From NCBI RefSeq assembly GCF_001499855.1, contig NZ_LQIK01000023.1, forward strand, positions 124,001 through 188,000: a DNA stretch of 64,000 nucleotides, given 5' to 3'. The translations under genes were made by a program, and so were the position numbers. This DNA comes from Mycobacterium sp. GA-0227b (GTDB taxonomy: Bacteria > Actinomycetota > Actinomycetes > Mycobacteriales > Mycobacteriaceae). The notes beneath the pieces are model-generated. The model made no database searches. It was given only the letters and a program-made list of their open reading frames with translations, and was not told where the DNA came from. The stretch's first letter is position 1, and each line of letters starts with the position of its first letter. Below are positions 10,244 through 20,325 of this stretch, one piece after another.

Positions 10244-10603
10244 CTAGGGTGTGAGCGGAGCGAACCGGCCGTCGGCCCCGGGCAGATACGGCGTGACGCG
10301 TATCACAGCGTCCGTTGGCAAAGGCCCATACAGATGTGGGAACACCATTCCCACTGGATCAGCGGGCATACCGGGTTCCCAGCGAACGGGAGAGGACAGT
10401 TGCGCGGCGTCGATGTGCAGCAGCACCAGGTCGGTACGACCGGCGTAGAGCCGGTTGGCCGGCAGGTGTACCTGCTCGGCCGTCGAGAGGTGGACAAACC
10501 CGTTCGCGCCGAGCGAATCGGGGCGATGCGCGCCGAGCGCTTGTGCCGATCGCCACTCGTCCGTGCTACACAGGTGGACCAGCACTGGCGGCGAGTGGTT
10601 CAT
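10244..10603 (-). CDS. DUF952 family protein
   Basis: 119 residues, start chosen at ATG 10603 (MNHSPPVLVHLC). Typical DUF952 sequence: VHLCSTDEW, then GFVHLSTAEQV (the conserved Gly-Phe-x-His-x-Ser/Cys), VLLHIDAAQL, VRWEP and the C-terminal FPHLYGPLPTDAVI. The family adopts a compact fold related to ADP-ribosyltransferase-like or GSTs by different authors; function unknown. Divergent from the small zinc-ribbon gene. Confidence 0.82.
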   Translation of the reverse strand: MNHSPPVLVHLCSTDEWRSAQALGAHRPDSLGANGFVHLSTAEQVHLPANRLYAGRTDLVLLHIDAAQLSSPVRWEPGMPADPVGMVFPHLYGPLPTDAVIRVTPYLPGADGRFAPLTP

Positions 10604-10734
10604 ATCGCCAGCCTGCCGTGTCGGCAACTCGAGGTAACGGTGAGACACGACACACCGGTAAACCCCTTGGGAACAACGCCGGAAGCCAATACGTCTGAGA
10701 CAGTAGATGCACGCGAACAGTACGGAGGTCCGCA

Positions 10735-10929
10735 ATGACGAACGCAACGCTCACTAGTCCCCCGTTGAGCCGGGCTGACCGCTGCGATCGTTGCGGTGCC
10801 GCCGCCCGGGTTCGCGCGACGCTTCCGTCGGGAGCGGAGTTGCTCTTCTGCCAGCACCACGCCAACGAGCACGAGACCAAGCTGATCGAATTGGCCGCCG
10901 TTCTCGAAGTCAGCCCGGTGGAGGCATAA
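10735..10929 (+). CDS. small zinc-ribbon protein (DUF7455-like)
   Basis: 64 residues from ATG 10735 (MTNATLTS), preceded by TACGGAGGTCCGC with a strong AGG-type ribosome site. Compact metal-binding pattern RCDRCGAA ... LLFCQHHANEHE (CxxC ... CxxH), with the acidic EXXxKLIEL helix after it. Small actinobacterial proteins of this type are common next to sigA/sigB. No function known. Confidence 0.8.
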   Translation: MTNATLTSPPLSRADRCDRCGAAARVRATLPSGAELLFCQHHANEHETKLIELAAVLEVSPVEA

Positions 10930-10993
10930 CGCCCGACACGGCGCAGAGCCGCACTGGGCAGGAGCACACTTCGTCAGGAATGCTGGACTGGTC

Positions 10994-11983
10994 ATGACCG
11001 ACCAGCCCCAGCCGTTGCCGCGCAAGCCGTCACGCCACCACATTCGACACATTCTGCGGCGCACCTTGTCGAAGAGCTGGGACGATTCGATCTTCTCGGA
11101 GTCCGCGCAAGCTGCGTTCTGGTCAGCGTTGTCGCTGCCGCCGCTGCTGCTCGGCATGCTCGGCAGCTTGGCGTACATCGCTCCGCTGTTCGGTCCGGAG
11201 ACTCTTCCGACCATCGAGACCCAGATCATCGACACGGCCGGCAGGTTCTTCTCGACCAATGTCGTCGCCGAGATCATCGAGCCGACGATCCGCGACATCG
11301 TCAAGGGCGCCCGCGGTGAAGTGGTCTCGGTCGGCTTCGTGATCTCGCTGTGGGCGGGCTCGTCGGCGATCTCGGCGTTCGTCGACTCCATCACCGAGGC
11401 TCACGACCAGACTCCGCTGCGCCATCCGGTCCGCCAGCGGTTCTACGCGCTCGGCCTCTATGTGGTGATGTTGGTCGTCGCGATCCTGACCGCGCCGTTC
11501 ATCGCGTTGGGCCCGCGCAAGATCGCCGAGTACCTACCCGACAGCTGGGACCGCATCCTGCAGTTCGGCTACTACCCGGTGCTGATCTTCGGGCTGGTCG
11601 TGGCGGTCAACATCCTCTACCGGGTGTCGCTGCCGAAACCGTTGCCGTCGCACCGGCTTCTGCTGGGCTCGATACTGGCCACCGCGGTGTTCCTGGCGGC
11701 GACGTTCGGGCTGCGCTTCTACCTGACGTGGATCACCGCGACCGGCTACACCTACGGCGCCCTGGCGACGCCGATCGCCTTCCTGTTGTTCGCGTTCTTC
11801 CTCGGGTTCGCAATCATGATCGGCGCCGAACTCAACGCCGCCGTGCAGGAGGAGTGGCCGGCCGCCGAGACGCATGCCAAGCGGTTCCGCTGGTGGCTCG
11901 AAGAGAAGGCCGAGTCACGCAATGGGGCGCGGACGACCGAGGGGGTCTCACCCGAGACGGCAGCAGACGGGATTACTTCTTGA
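10994..11983 (+). CDS. YihY/BrkB family integral membrane protein
   Basis: 329 residues from ATG 10994. N-terminal cytoplasmic part rich in His/Arg, then about six transmembrane helices (FWSALSLPPLLLGMLGSLAYI, GFVISLWAGSSAISAFVDS, FYALGLYVVMLVVAILTAPFIAL, YYPVLIFGLVVAVNILY, LLLGSILATAVFLAATFGLRFYL, ATPIAFLLFAFFLGFAIMIGAELNAA). The last motif IMIGAELNA is diagnostic of the YihY/UPF0761 family, once called RNase BN by mistake. Corresponds to Rv2707. Transport role suspected, not shown. Its 3' end overlaps the DUF3039 gene by 11 bases (convergent). Confidence 0.88.
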   Translation: MTDQPQPLPRKPSRHHIRHILRRTLSKSWDDSIFSESAQAAFWSALSLPPLLLGMLGSLAYIAPLFGPETLPTIETQIIDTAGRFFSTNVVAEIIEPTIRDIVKGARGEVVSVGFVISLWAGSSAISAFVDSITEAHDQTPLRHPVRQRFYALGLYVVMLVVAILTAPFIALGPRKIAEYLPDSWDRILQFGYYPVLIFGLVVAVNILYRVSLPKPLPSHRLLLGSILATAVFLAATFGLRFYLTWITATGYTYGALATPIAFLLFAFFLGFAIMIGAELNAAVQEEWPAAETHAKRFRWWLEEKAESRNGARTTEGVSPETAADGITS

Positions 11984-12218
11984 GCTTCTCGTAGATGCGC
12001 TTGCACTCCGGGCACACCGGCGAGCCCGGTTTGGCCGACTTCGTCACCGGAAAGACCTCGCCGCACAGTGCGACGACGTGGGTGCCCATCACTGCGCTCT
12101 CGGCGATCTTGTCCTTCTTGACGTAATGGAAGTACTTCGGGATGTCGCTGTCGGTCCCGTCGTCGACGCGTTCGTCGGTGTCGGTGCGCTCGATGGTCTG
12201 GGTCTGCATGACAACCAT
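11973..12218 (-). CDS. DUF3039 zinc-binding protein
   Basis: 81 residues from ATG 12218 (MVVMQTQ), or 78 from the second ATG at 12209. After an acidic N-terminus comes PKYFHYVKKDKIAESAVMGTHVVALCGEVF and a CPECKRIY ribbon: a His/Cys set (H-x(4)-C ... CxxC) able to bind one zinc. Matches Rv2708c, which sits upstream of sigB in M. tuberculosis. Function unknown. Confidence 0.87.
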   Translation of the reverse strand: MVVMQTQTIERTDTDERVDDGTDSDIPKYFHYVKKDKIAESAVMGTHVVALCGEVFPVTKSAKPGSPVCPECKRIYEKLKK

Positions 12219-12257
12219 TTTGCCCGTAAGGAAACCGACCCGTACAGCGGAGCGACA

Positions 12258-12689
12258 ATGTGCGACAGTGGAGGTATGAAACACGGCCCCGAGCTGAGTT
12301 TCGACGACGACGGCCGGCCCGTCTTGATCACTCGCGCCGCGCCCGCCTACGAAGAACAACACCGTCAACGGGTACGCAAGTACCTGACCATCATGTCGTT
12401 TCGCATTCCGGCTCTGGTGCTGGCTGCGATCGCGTACGGCATCTGGCACAACGGCTTGATCTCGTTGGGAATTCTGGTGGCCTCGATTCCGCTGCCATGG
12501 ATCGCCGTGCTCATCGCCAACGACCGTCCGCCGCGGCGTCCGGAGGAACCGCGGCGCTACGACGCGCAGCGCCGCGCTGCGCAGTTCCCGACCGCCGAAC
12601 GGCCGGCGTTGGAACACGGCCTGAAAAGTGACGGGGTCTCCCCGCCGCAACCGGATGGACCCGCCCGCAACGGCGATGTTCCCAGCTGA
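12258..12689 (+). CDS. DUF3099 membrane protein
   Basis: 143 residues from ATG 12258, which has GGAG five bases upstream; a second ATG at 12276 (MKHGPELSF, 137 residues) has GGAGGT touching it and is less well spaced, though it may be the conserved start. Two transmembrane helices (IMSFRIPALVLAAIAYGIW and LISLGILVASIPLPWIAVLIAND) followed by a basic cytoplasmic tail PPRRPEEPRRYDAQRRAAQ. Matches Rv2709. Divergent from DUF3039, upstream of sigB. Confidence 0.83.
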   Translation: MCDSGGMKHGPELSFDDDGRPVLITRAAPAYEEQHRQRVRKYLTIMSFRIPALVLAAIAYGIWHNGLISLGILVASIPLPWIAVLIANDRPPRRPEEPRRYDAQRRAAQFPTAERPALEHGLKSDGVSPPQPDGPARNGDVPS

Positions 12690-12772
12690 GCCGCTTCTGT
12701 TCCTTTTCTAAGGACATTCTCAGGTCGGCGGCGAGAAACCGCTGATCAGAAGGTGTGAACCGGTCGAGGGCC

Positions 12773-12799
12773 GGGAACTCTTACGTCCTCGTGGGCGTT
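12773..12799 (+). promoter_or_regulatory. SigE/SigH-type promoter of sigB
   Basis: GGGAACT at 12773-12779 and CGTT at 12796-12799, separated by 16 bases, fit the mycobacterial ECF sigma consensus (GGAAC, 16-17 bases, CGTT). It lies 37 bases before the chosen sigB start. In M. tuberculosis sigB is known to be driven by SigE and SigH from such a promoter; a closely similar element precedes clgR here. Confidence 0.75.
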
Positions 12800-12836
12800 G
12801 TAGCTCATGACAGTGCGACTTGATCAGGAGGCCGTC

Positions 12837-13796
12837 ATGGCAAATGCCAGCACCATCCGCGTCGACCAGGACCTGGACGCGCAGAGTCCAGCGGCTGACC
12901 TCGTACGCGTGTATCTGAATGGCATCGGCAAAACGGCCTTGCTCAACGCCGCCGACGAGGTCGAGCTCGCAAAACGCATCGAGGCAGGGCTTTACGCCAA
13001 GCATCTGCTCGAAACACGGAAGCGCTTGGGCGAGAACCGCAAACGTGATCTTGCCGCGGTGGTCCGCGACGGTGAGGCTGCGCGACGCCATCTGCTGGAA
13101 GCCAACCTGCGCCTTGTGGTGTCGCTGGCGAAGCGCTACACCGGCCGCGGCATGCCGCTGCTGGATCTGATCCAGGAAGGCAACCTGGGTTTGATCCGCG
13201 CGATGGAAAAGTTCGACTACAGCAAGGGATTCAAGTTCTCGACGTACGCCACGTGGTGGATCCGGCAGGCGATCACCCGTGGGATGGCCGATCAGAGTCG
13301 CACGATCCGGCTGCCGGTGCACCTCGTCGAGCAGGTGAACAAGCTCGCCCGGATCAAGCGTGAGATGCATCAGAACCTCGGCCGCGAAGCGACCGACGAG
13401 GAACTGGCGGCCGAGTCCGGCATTCCCGTGGAGAAGATCACCGATCTGCTGGAACACAGCCGCGACCCGGTGAGCCTCGACATGCCGGTCGGCAGCGACG
13501 AGGAAGCGCCGCTGGGCGACTTCATCGAGGATGCCGAGGCGATGTCCGCCGAGAACGCCGTGATCTCCGAACTGCTGCACACCGACATCCGGCACGTGCT
13601 CGCGACCCTCGACGAACGCGAGCAGCAGGTGATCCGGTTGCGCTTCGGCCTCGACGACGGTCAGCCCCGCACTCTCGACCAGATCGGCAAGCTCTTCGGG
13701 CTCTCCCGTGAGCGGGTGCGACAGATCGAGCGCGAGGTCATGGCCAAGCTGCGCAACGGTGACCGCGCCGACCGCTTGCGGTCGTACGCCAGCTAG
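12837..13796 (+). CDS. sigB: RNA polymerase sigma factor SigB
   Basis: 319 residues. Start set at ATG 12837, which has AGGAG at 12826-12830; an ATG at 12807 would lie almost on the expected transcript start. Group 2 sigma-70: lacks the long region 1.1 of SigA, starts with [25 protein letters not shown] (region 1.2), then [38 protein letters not shown] and [11 protein letters not shown]. Non-essential sigma for stationary phase and surface/oxidative stress, downstream of SigE/SigH. Followed by a strong hairpin. Confidence 0.96.
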   Translation: MANASTIRVDQDLDAQSPAADLVRVYLNGIGKTALLNAADEVELAKRIEAGLYAKHLLETRKRLGENRKRDLAAVVRDGEAARRHLLEANLRLVVSLAKRYTGRGMPLLDLIQEGNLGLIRAMEKFDYSKGFKFSTYATWWIRQAITRGMADQSRTIRLPVHLVEQVNKLARIKREMHQNLGREATDEELAAESGIPVEKITDLLEHSRDPVSLDMPVGSDEEAPLGDFIEDAEAMSAENAVISELLHTDIRHVLATLDEREQQVIRLRFGLDDGQPRTLDQIGKLFGLSRERVRQIEREVMAKLRNGDRADRLRSYAS

Positions 13797-13812
13797 TCCG
13801 TCGACGACGCCT

Positions 13813-13835
13813 CCCCGCCGGGACGACCGGCGGGG
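13813..13835 (+). terminator. hairpin after sigB
   Basis: CCCCGCCGG (13813-13821) and CCGGCGGGG (13827-13835) form a perfect 9-bp GC stem with a 5-base loop, 16 bases after the sigB stop. No T tract follows, as is usual for mycobacterial terminators. Confidence 0.6.
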
Positions 13836-13904
13836 ACGCGTCTCGTCGCGCGCCCAGGGGCCGGTGTCGCGGACGTAACAACGCAGTTCAGGCCCTCACA
13901 CCGG

Positions 13905-13910
13905 TAGACT
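13905..13910 (+). promoter_or_regulatory. possible -10 box of ideR
   Basis: TAGACT at 13905-13910 fits the SigA -10 TANNNT and lies 23 bases before the ideR ATG. It would give a very short leader. GGAGGG at 13921-13926 is the ribosome site. No -35 assigned. Confidence 0.4.
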
Positions 13911-13933
13911 CATCGCTGACGGAGGGTTAGCGA

Positions 13934-14626
13934 ATGAATGATCTAGTCGACACCACAGAGATGTACCTGCGGACGATCTACGACCTCGAAGAAGAGGGCG
14001 TGGTGCCTTTGCGTGCACGCATCGCGGAGCGTCTGGATCAGAGCGGCCCCACCGTCAGCCAGACCGTGTCCCGCATGGAGCGCGACGGCCTACTGCACGT
14101 CGCCGGCGATCGCCACCTCGAGCTCACCGACAAGGGCCGCGCCCTGGCCGTGGCCGTCATGCGCAAGCACCGGCTCGCCGAGCGACTGCTTGTCGACGTG
14201 ATCGGGTTGCCCTGGGAGGAGGTCCACGCCGAGGCCTGCCGGTGGGAACACGTGATGAGCGAAGACGTCGAACGCCGACTCGTTCAGGTTCTCAACAACC
14301 CCACCACCTCGCCCTTCGGTAACCCGATTCCCGGCCTCTCGGAGTTGGGCCTGATCAACTCGTCGCCGGGCGACGGATTGAACTTGGTCCGGCTCACCGA
14401 GCTGCCCGCCGGTATGCCCGTCGCGGTCGTGGTGCGGCAGCTGACCGAGCACGTCCAGGGTGACGTCGATCTGATCAGCAGGCTCAAGGATGCGGGCGTG
14501 GTGCCCAACGCCCGCGTGACCGTGCAGACCAACGAGCACGGCGGGGTGATGATCGTGATCCCCGGCCACGAGCAGGTCGAGTTGCCCCACCACATGGCGC
14601 ACGCCGTCAAGGTCGAGAAGGTCTGA
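13934..14626 (+). CDS. ideR: iron-dependent repressor IdeR
   Basis: 230 residues from ATG 13934. DtxR/IdeR family regulator: with Fe(II) bound it represses siderophore synthesis and activates iron storage. N-terminal winged helix-turn-helix (residues ~25-50, QSGPTVSQTVSRMERDGL), dimer/metal domain with the primary metal ligands Met10, Cys102, Glu105, His106 and the ancillary ones His79, Glu83, His98 all present, and a C-terminal SH3-like domain (~150-230). Full length, no change in key residues. Confidence 0.97.
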   Translation: MNDLVDTTEMYLRTIYDLEEEGVVPLRARIAERLDQSGPTVSQTVSRMERDGLLHVAGDRHLELTDKGRALAVAVMRKHRLAERLLVDVIGLPWEEVHAEACRWEHVMSEDVERRLVQVLNNPTTSPFGNPIPGLSELGLINSSPGDGLNLVRLTELPAGMPVAVVVRQLTEHVQGDVDLISRLKDAGVVPNARVTVQTNEHGGVMIVIPGHEQVELPHHMAHAVKVEKV

Positions 14627-14669
14627 CCCGCGATCTGATTCGCCGGAGCGAGCGCCCGCCGGGCCGCGG

Positions 14670-15710
14670 TCAACCGGCCCGCCGACCGAACACCTGTCGC
14701 GCCGGTAAGCGCACTCCCAGTTGGTCGGCCAACCGGTAGCCCGTGGTGGCCAGCTCACGAATGCGTTCGGGCCGCAACCCCGATTGCAGCGCGGTGTCGA
14801 GCATGCCCGCCATCCGATGCGTGCCGTCGCACCGTAGCGCCGCCTCCAGCGACACCCCCGCCAGCGGACCGTCACCCCGCGAATAAGCCGAAAAAGCCAG
14901 CAGCACAAGCGCTTCCACCCGCCACGGTTCGGGGAGCCGCCGGGACAGCTCAGCCCACAACGACTCCGCGGCTGTCGCGCTCTCCCCGACCGCCAGCGCG
15001 TAGAGCGTGTCGCGCACCTGCAGGTCGGTCAGCGCGGCCGCGATCCGGGCCACAACTGGATCCGGCAACTCTTCACCGTCGGCGACCCGGGCCGCCGTTG
15101 CGATGACGGACTCGATATCCCGGCGCGCGTCGGCGTGCGACCGACCCGACTGCGCGTCGGCGATGGATCCGGCCAACGCCGCGGCGCGGGCGGAATCGGT
15201 GACCGCTATCACGTCCTGAAGCTCGGCGCGCCGGGCGTAGAGCCTGCGCCCGTCGAGCACGGCGGCCATCGCGAGCGGCGACGCCGACGGGTCCTCCACG
15301 GTGCCCGCCTCGCCGCAACCGTCGGCGCAGTGCCACCGCCCTCCTGCCGCGACGCGGTCGACGACGTGCGCGGCGAGCAGTTCGATGCCGTGTCCGGCCA
15401 GGGCCGCCGCCAACATCGCGGCGAGTTCGCCGTACTCGTCGTTACACAGGCGGCAGCCGGCGCCGTCCTCGTCGACGATGACGGCGATCGCCGAGTCCGG
15501 TCTGGCGGCTGCGGCCACCTCGGCGATGTGGTCGACGGACTCGGGCAACTCATCGGAGAGGTCCACACGCATGACGCATCCCAGCGCGCCACGCTCCACG
15601 GTTACGAGCACGAGGGATTTCTCCGGGACGAAACCCAGGACGGCGGGCAGCGCCGCGATGAGGACTGCGGGGCGGTTCAGTTGGAAATCGGGTGATGGTG
15701 AGGTCGTCAT
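14670..15710 (-). CDS. DUF4192 family protein
   Basis: 346 residues from ATG 15710 ([27 protein letters not shown]). The opening [19 protein letters not shown] is the DUF4192 signature; the protein continues with Ala-rich helices and ends [15 protein letters not shown]. Matches Rv2712c between ideR and sthA. No membrane segments. Function unknown. The frame stays open far upstream (antisense to sthA), which I take as GC-driven chance rather than coding. Confidence 0.87.
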   Translation of the reverse strand: MTTSPSPDFQLNRPAVLIAALPAVLGFVPEKSLVLVTVERGALGCVMRVDLSDELPESVDHIAEVAAAARPDSAIAVIVDEDGAGCRLCNDEYGELAAMLAAALAGHGIELLAAHVVDRVAAGGRWHCADGCGEAGTVEDPSASPLAMAAVLDGRRLYARRAELQDVIAVTDSARAAALAGSIADAQSGRSHADARRDIESVIATAARVADGEELPDPVVARIAAALTDLQVRDTLYALAVGESATAAESLWAELSRRLPEPWRVEALVLLAFSAYSRGDGPLAGVSLEAALRCDGTHRMAGMLDTALQSGLRPERIRELATTGYRLADQLGVRLPARQVFGRRAG

Positions 15711-15881
15711 GGGCCGACCTTCCCCGGCCGCTCGGACGCCCAGCGTCCGTCGCGGGTCGCAGCCGGCGAAGCTGTGGATCAATTCGAGGTTGGGGATGAA
15801 ACTCATCCCCGGTGCCGCCTGTCGGCCTGCGGAATCCGCCCAACCGGCGTACACCTTGTTGCTATGGGTGCCGTGGGTTCC

Positions 15882-17288
15882 ATGCTGGAGTACGACCTCG
15901 TTGTCCTCGGTTCCGGTCCCGGCGGTCAGAAAGCCGCGATCGCCGCTGCGAAGCTCGGCAAGACGGTCGCCGTCGTCGAGCGGGGCCGGATGCTGGGCGG
16001 TGTTTGCGTGAACACCGGAACCATCCCCTCCAAGACGCTTCGCGAGGCGGTCGTCTACCTCACCGGCATGAGCCAGCGCGAGTTGTACGGCGCCAGCTAC
16101 CGCGTCAAGGAGAAAATCACGCCCGCCGACCTGCTTGCGCGCACGGCGCACGTGATCGGCAAGGAGCAGGACGTCGTCCGCTCGCAGTTGATACGCAACC
16201 GCATCGACCTCTTCCAGGGCCACGGCCGGTTCATCGATCCGCACACCGTGCTGGTCGAGGAACCCACCCGCGGTGAGCGCACCACGGTCAGCGGCGAATA
16301 CGTCGTGATCGCCACCGGCACCAAACCGGCCCGGCCGGCCGGCGTCGAGTTCGACGAGGACCGCGTGCTCGACTCCGACGGGATCCTTGACCTCAAGTCG
16401 CTGCCCGCGACGATGGTCGTGGTCGGCGCGGGGGTGATCGGGATCGAGTACGCGTCGATGTTCGCCGCGCTCGGCACCAAGGTCACCGTGGTGGAAAAGC
16501 GCGACACCATGCTGGATTTCTGCGACCCGGAGATCGTGGAAGCGCTCAAGTTCCACCTGCGCGACTTGGCGGTGACGTTCCGGTTCGGCGAGGAGGTGAC
16601 GGCCGTGGACGTCGGCGCGGCGGGCACCGTCACCACGCTCGCCAGCGGCAAGCAGATCCCCGCCGAGACCGTGATGTACTCGGCAGGCAGGCAGGGCCAG
16701 ACCGAACACCTCGACCTGGCCAACGCGGGCCTGGAAACCGACGCGCGCGGCCGCATCGACGTCGACAGCAACTACCAGACAAAGGTCGACCACGTCTATG
16801 CCGTCGGCGACGTGATCGGCTTTCCGGCGTTGGCCGCCACCTCGATGGACCAGGGCAGGCTCGCGGCCTACCACGCGTTCGGCGAGCCCGCCAAGGGCAT
16901 GACCGATCTGCAGCCGATCGGCATCTATTCGATTCCGGAGGTGTCCTATGTCGGCGCCACCGAGGTCGAGTTGACCCGCAACGCGATCCCGTACGAAGTC
17001 GGGGTGTCGCGCTACCGGGAGTTGGCCAGGGGCCAGATCGCCGGTGACTCCTACGGCATGCTCAAGCTGCTGGTCTCGACCGACGACCTGAAGCTGCTCG
17101 GCGTGCACATCTTCGGCACCAGCGCCACCGAGATGGTGCACATCGGTCAGGCCGTCATGGGCTGCGGGGGCACCGTCGAGTACCTTGTCGACGCTGTGTT
17201 CAACTACCCCACCTTCTCCGAGGCCTACAAAGTCGCCGCGCTGGACGTGATGAACAAGCTGCGGGCGCTCAACCAGTTCCGCACCTAG
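15882..17288 (+). CDS. sthA: soluble pyridine nucleotide transhydrogenase
   Basis: 468 residues from ATG 15882 ([15 protein letters not shown]), equal to the M. tuberculosis SthA length; an ATG at 15864 is also in frame. FAD/NAD flavoprotein that transfers hydride between NADPH and NAD. FAD GxGxxG motif in residues ~9-14, NAD(P) motif [17 protein letters not shown] (~181-197), FAD-binding [15 protein letters not shown] (~310-324) and the dimer domain. The redox site reads [10 protein letters not shown]: only one Cys, the second being Thr, as expected for SthA rather than lipoamide dehydrogenase. Confidence 0.95.
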   Translation: MLEYDLVVLGSGPGGQKAAIAAAKLGKTVAVVERGRMLGGVCVNTGTIPSKTLREAVVYLTGMSQRELYGASYRVKEKITPADLLARTAHVIGKEQDVVRSQLIRNRIDLFQGHGRFIDPHTVLVEEPTRGERTTVSGEYVVIATGTKPARPAGVEFDEDRVLDSDGILDLKSLPATMVVVGAGVIGIEYASMFAALGTKVTVVEKRDTMLDFCDPEIVEALKFHLRDLAVTFRFGEEVTAVDVGAAGTVTTLASGKQIPAETVMYSAGRQGQTEHLDLANAGLETDARGRIDVDSNYQTKVDHVYAVGDVIGFPALAATSMDQGRLAAYHAFGEPAKGMTDLQPIGIYSIPEVSYVGATEVELTRNAIPYEVGVSRYRELARGQIAGDSYGMLKLLVSTDDLKLLGVHIFGTSATEMVHIGQAVMGCGGTVEYLVDAVFNYPTFSEAYKVAALDVMNKLRALNQFRT

Positions 17289-17474
17289 CCGCGCGACGAT
17301 CAAGCGGCGAGGGACGAGCCGCGTTGAGGAGTGCGGCCATCGGATACACCGGCAAACAATTCGCTGGATCGGGCGTGGGATGACCGGCAACGGGAACGCA
17401 ACGTGCGCGAGACTAGTTGTCACAGGTACGGAGGCACTCACTGTCTTGGCACCACCGCGAGGAGGCGAGGTTCG

Positions 17475-18473
17475 ATGGCTGACCGCCCAGAACACCCTGG
17501 TAACCCCGACCAGCACTACCAGCCGGAACAATCCGGCATGTATGAGCTGGAGTTCCCCGCACCCCAACTGTCCTCGACGGATGGCCGCGGCCCGGTGCTC
17601 ATCCATGCCCTGGAGGGGTTCTCCGACGCCGGACACGCCATCCGGTTGGCCGCCCAGCACCTCAAAGACACGCTCGACACCGAGCTGGTGGCGTCGTTCG
17701 CGATCGACGAGCTGCTGGATTACCGATCCCGACGTCCGTTGATGACCTTCAAGACCGACCACTTCACGCACTACGAGGACCCCGAACTCAACCTGTACGC
17801 GATGCGCGACAGCGTCGGCACCCCCTTCCTGCTTCTCGCCGGGCTGGAACCCGACCTGCGCTGGGAGCGGTTCATCACCGCCGTTCGGCTACTGGCCGAA
17901 CGGCTCGACGTCCGCCGGGTCGTCGGACTGGGCACCATCCCGATGGCCGTGCCGCACACCCGACCCATCACCATGACCGCGCACTCCAGCGACAAGGAGC
18001 TCATCGCCGACCACCAGCCGTGGGTGGGAGAAGTACAGGTCCCCGCCAGCGTGTCGAATCTGCTCGAGTTCCGGATGTCGCAGCACGGACACGAAGCCGT
18101 CGGGTTCACCGTGCACGTACCGCACTACCTCGCGCAGACCGACTACCCCGCCGCGGCAGAGGCGTTGCTCGCCGAGGTGGCCAGGAACGCTTCGCTGGAG
18201 ATCCCACTGGAGGCACTGGTGGCGGCGGGTGCCGAAGTGCTGGCCAAGATCAACGAGCAGGTCGAACAGAGCCCCGAGGTCGCGCAGGTGGTGGCCGCCC
18301 TCGAGCGCCAGTACGACGCCTTCGTCGCCGCCCAGGAGAACCGGTCGCTGCTGGCCAGCGACGAGGACCTGCCCAGCGGCGAAGAACTCGGCGCGGAGTT
18401 CGAACGGTTCCTCGCCCAGCAGGCCGAGAAGAAGTCCAGGGATCCGTTCCAGGACGGCGACGACGCCGGTTGA
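17475..18473 (+). CDS. PAC2 family protein
   Basis: 332 residues from ATG 17475, with GGAGGCGAGG upstream. The PAC2 (proteasome assembly chaperone 2-like) domain starts about residue 40: VLIHALEGFSDAGHAIRLAAQHLKD, then FAIDELLDYRSRRPLMTF, FLLLAGLEPDLRWERFI and GLGTIPMAVPHTRP. C-terminus is acidic/coiled (EELGAEFERFLAQQAEKK). Corresponds to Rv2714. Actinobacterial role unknown; proteasome link is only by family name. Followed 65 bases later by a hydrolase gene in the same direction. Confidence 0.88.
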   Translation: MADRPEHPGNPDQHYQPEQSGMYELEFPAPQLSSTDGRGPVLIHALEGFSDAGHAIRLAAQHLKDTLDTELVASFAIDELLDYRSRRPLMTFKTDHFTHYEDPELNLYAMRDSVGTPFLLLAGLEPDLRWERFITAVRLLAERLDVRRVVGLGTIPMAVPHTRPITMTAHSSDKELIADHQPWVGEVQVPASVSNLLEFRMSQHGHEAVGFTVHVPHYLAQTDYPAAAEALLAEVARNASLEIPLEALVAAGAEVLAKINEQVEQSPEVAQVVAALERQYDAFVAAQENRSLLASDEDLPSGEELGAEFERFLAQQAEKKSRDPFQDGDDAG

Positions 18474-18538
18474 CCACGTCGCTCGACAATCAGCGTCAAT
18501 AATTAGCGCGTCTCGCGAACGCCAGCTAAGTTGGCGCA

Positions 18539-19561
18539 ATGGCCGCGCGAAAGCCGAACCTCCGCCCGGTACGGGAACTGACGCCGATCCTGCAGTACCG
18601 CACCATCCACGGCTATCGCCGGGCGTACCGCGTGGCGGGTTCGGGCCCCGCGATCCTGCTGATCCACGGCATCGGCGACAACTCCACCACCTGGAATGCG
18701 GTGCAGGCGAAGCTCGCCCAGCGGTTCACCGTCATCGCGCCCGACCTTCTGGGCCACGGAAAATCCGACAAACCGCGCGCGGATTACTCGGTCGCCGCCT
18801 ACGCCAACGGGATGCGCGACCTGATGAGCGTCCTGGACATCGACCGGGTCACGGTAATCGGTCATTCCCTCGGTGGCGGGGTGGCCATGCAGTTCGCCTA
18901 CCAGTTCCCGCAACTGGTCGACCGGCTCATCCTGGTCGGAGCGGGCGGGGTCACCAGGGACGTCAACATCGCGCTGCGCTTTGCTTCGCTGCCGATGGGC
19001 AGTGAGGCACTGGCGCTGCTACGACTGCCGCTGGTGCTGCCGACACTGCAGGTGGTGGGCCGCGTCGCCGGCGGGGTGTTCGGATCCACCGGCCTGGGCC
19101 GCGACCTGCCCCAGGTGTTGCGCATTCTCAATGACCTGCCCGAACCGACTGCGTCTTCGGCGTTCGCCCGCACACTGCGTGCCGTCGTGGACTGGCGCGG
19201 TCAGGTCGTGACCATGCTGGACCGCTGCTACCTGACGCAATCGGTTCCGGTGCAATTGATCTGGGGCAGCGGTGACGCCGTGATCCCGGTAAGTCACGCC
19301 CGGATGGCACACGCCGCGATGCCCGGTTCGCGGTTGGAAATCTTCGAGGGTTCCGGCCATTTCCCGTTCCACGACGACCCTGACCGTTTTGTCGAGGTGG
19401 TGGAGAAGTTCATCGACGGCACCGAACCAGCGGTCTACGACCAGGAGTACCTACGCGGGCTGTTACGGGCGGGCGTCGACCAGGGCACGATCTCCGGCTC
19501 GGTCGACACCCGGGTCGCGGTGCTCGACGCGATCGGCGCCGACGAGCGCAGCGCCACCTGA
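18539..19561 (+). CDS. alpha/beta hydrolase
   Basis: 340 residues from ATG 18539. Complete fold: [23 protein letters not shown] (oxyanion loop HGIG), nucleophile elbow [15 protein letters not shown] (Ser near residue 110), acid in [14 protein letters not shown] (~Asp244) and base in [12 protein letters not shown] (~His273). Matches Rv2715, which is close to haloalkane dehalogenase/epoxide hydrolase-type enzymes, but the substrate is unknown. Confidence 0.88.
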   Translation: MAARKPNLRPVRELTPILQYRTIHGYRRAYRVAGSGPAILLIHGIGDNSTTWNAVQAKLAQRFTVIAPDLLGHGKSDKPRADYSVAAYANGMRDLMSVLDIDRVTVIGHSLGGGVAMQFAYQFPQLVDRLILVGAGGVTRDVNIALRFASLPMGSEALALLRLPLVLPTLQVVGRVAGGVFGSTGLGRDLPQVLRILNDLPEPTASSAFARTLRAVVDWRGQVVTMLDRCYLTQSVPVQLIWGSGDAVIPVSHARMAHAAMPGSRLEIFEGSGHFPFHDDPDRFVEVVEKFIDGTEPAVYDQEYLRGLLRAGVDQGTISGSVDTRVAVLDAIGADERSAT

Positions 19562-19619
19562 CCGCCGGACCGACCGCGGCCTCGCCGCTGCGATGCCACT
19601 AAGAAGTAGCATCGGCCCC

Positions 19620-20306
19620 ATGGCTATCGACGTGAGCGTGCTGCGCGTCTTCACCGACCCTGACGGCAACTACGGAAACCCGCTCGGCGTCATCGACGCC
19701 AGCGTCGTCGACCCGGACGCCCGCCAACGGATAGCGACCCAATTGGGTTACAGCGAAACGATATTCATCGATTTGCCGACAGCCGGCACCAGCACGGCGC
19801 ACGCCCACATCCACACGCCGGCCGTCGAACTGCCGTTCGCGGGACATCCCACCGTCGGCGCGGCCTGGTGGCTTCGCGAACGAGGCACGCCAATTCACAC
19901 GCTGAGGGTTCACGCCGGCATTGTGCAGGTGTCCTACACCGACGACCTCACCTCGGTCAGGGCGCGAGCGGAGTGGGCGCCGGAATTCGCCGTCCACGAC
20001 GTCGCCTCCGTCGACGACCTCCTCGCTGCCGACCCGGCCGATTACCCGGACGACGTCAACCACTACCTGTGGACGTGGGTCGACCGGGAACAGGGGATGG
20101 TGCGGGCGCGGATGTTCGCCACCGACCTCGGCGTGCCCGAGGACGAGGCCACCGGCTCCGCCGCCGTCCGGATCACCGACTATCTGAGCCGCGACCTCAC
20201 GATCGTGCAAGGGAAGGGTTCGCACATCCACACCGAGTGGAGCCCCGATGGCTGGGTGCGCGTCGCGGGCCGCGTCGTCAGCGACGGCGTCAAGCAGATC
20301 GATTGA
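19620..20306 (+). CDS. PhzF family isomerase-like protein
   Basis: 228 residues from ATG 19620 ([13 protein letters not shown]). PhzF/diaminopimelate-epimerase-like fold: [18 protein letters not shown] at the N-terminus with the conserved GNP, the catalytic-Glu region LGYSETIFI, and [15 protein letters not shown]; second half has [19 protein letters not shown]. Shorter than the ~280-residue PhzF norm but equal to the M. tuberculosis Rv2716 size. Substrate unknown. In M. tuberculosis the next gene is the nitrobindin Rv2717c; here nrdR follows at once. Confidence 0.88.
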   Translation: MAIDVSVLRVFTDPDGNYGNPLGVIDASVVDPDARQRIATQLGYSETIFIDLPTAGTSTAHAHIHTPAVELPFAGHPTVGAAWWLRERGTPIHTLRVHAGIVQVSYTDDLTSVRARAEWAPEFAVHDVASVDDLLAADPADYPDDVNHYLWTWVDREQGMVRARMFATDLGVPEDEATGSAAVRITDYLSRDLTIVQGKGSHIHTEWSPDGWVRVAGRVVSDGVKQID

Positions 20307-20325
20307 GTTTCGCCCCTGCGGCTGC

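Noticed and set aside
12807..12836. ATG 12807 as the sigB start
   Set aside because: Lies at the expected transcription start and has no ribosome site; AGGAG precedes 12837.
15073..15336. Second frames inside the DUF4192 gene
   Set aside because: Low-complexity Arg/Gly-rich frames, no start signal and inside a conserved gene.
15711..17771. Long open frame on the minus strand, antisense to sthA, upstream of the DUF4192 gene
   Set aside because: It is antisense to sthA, whose protein is fully conserved; composition is typical of GC-driven false frames and the DUF4192 start at 15710 fits.
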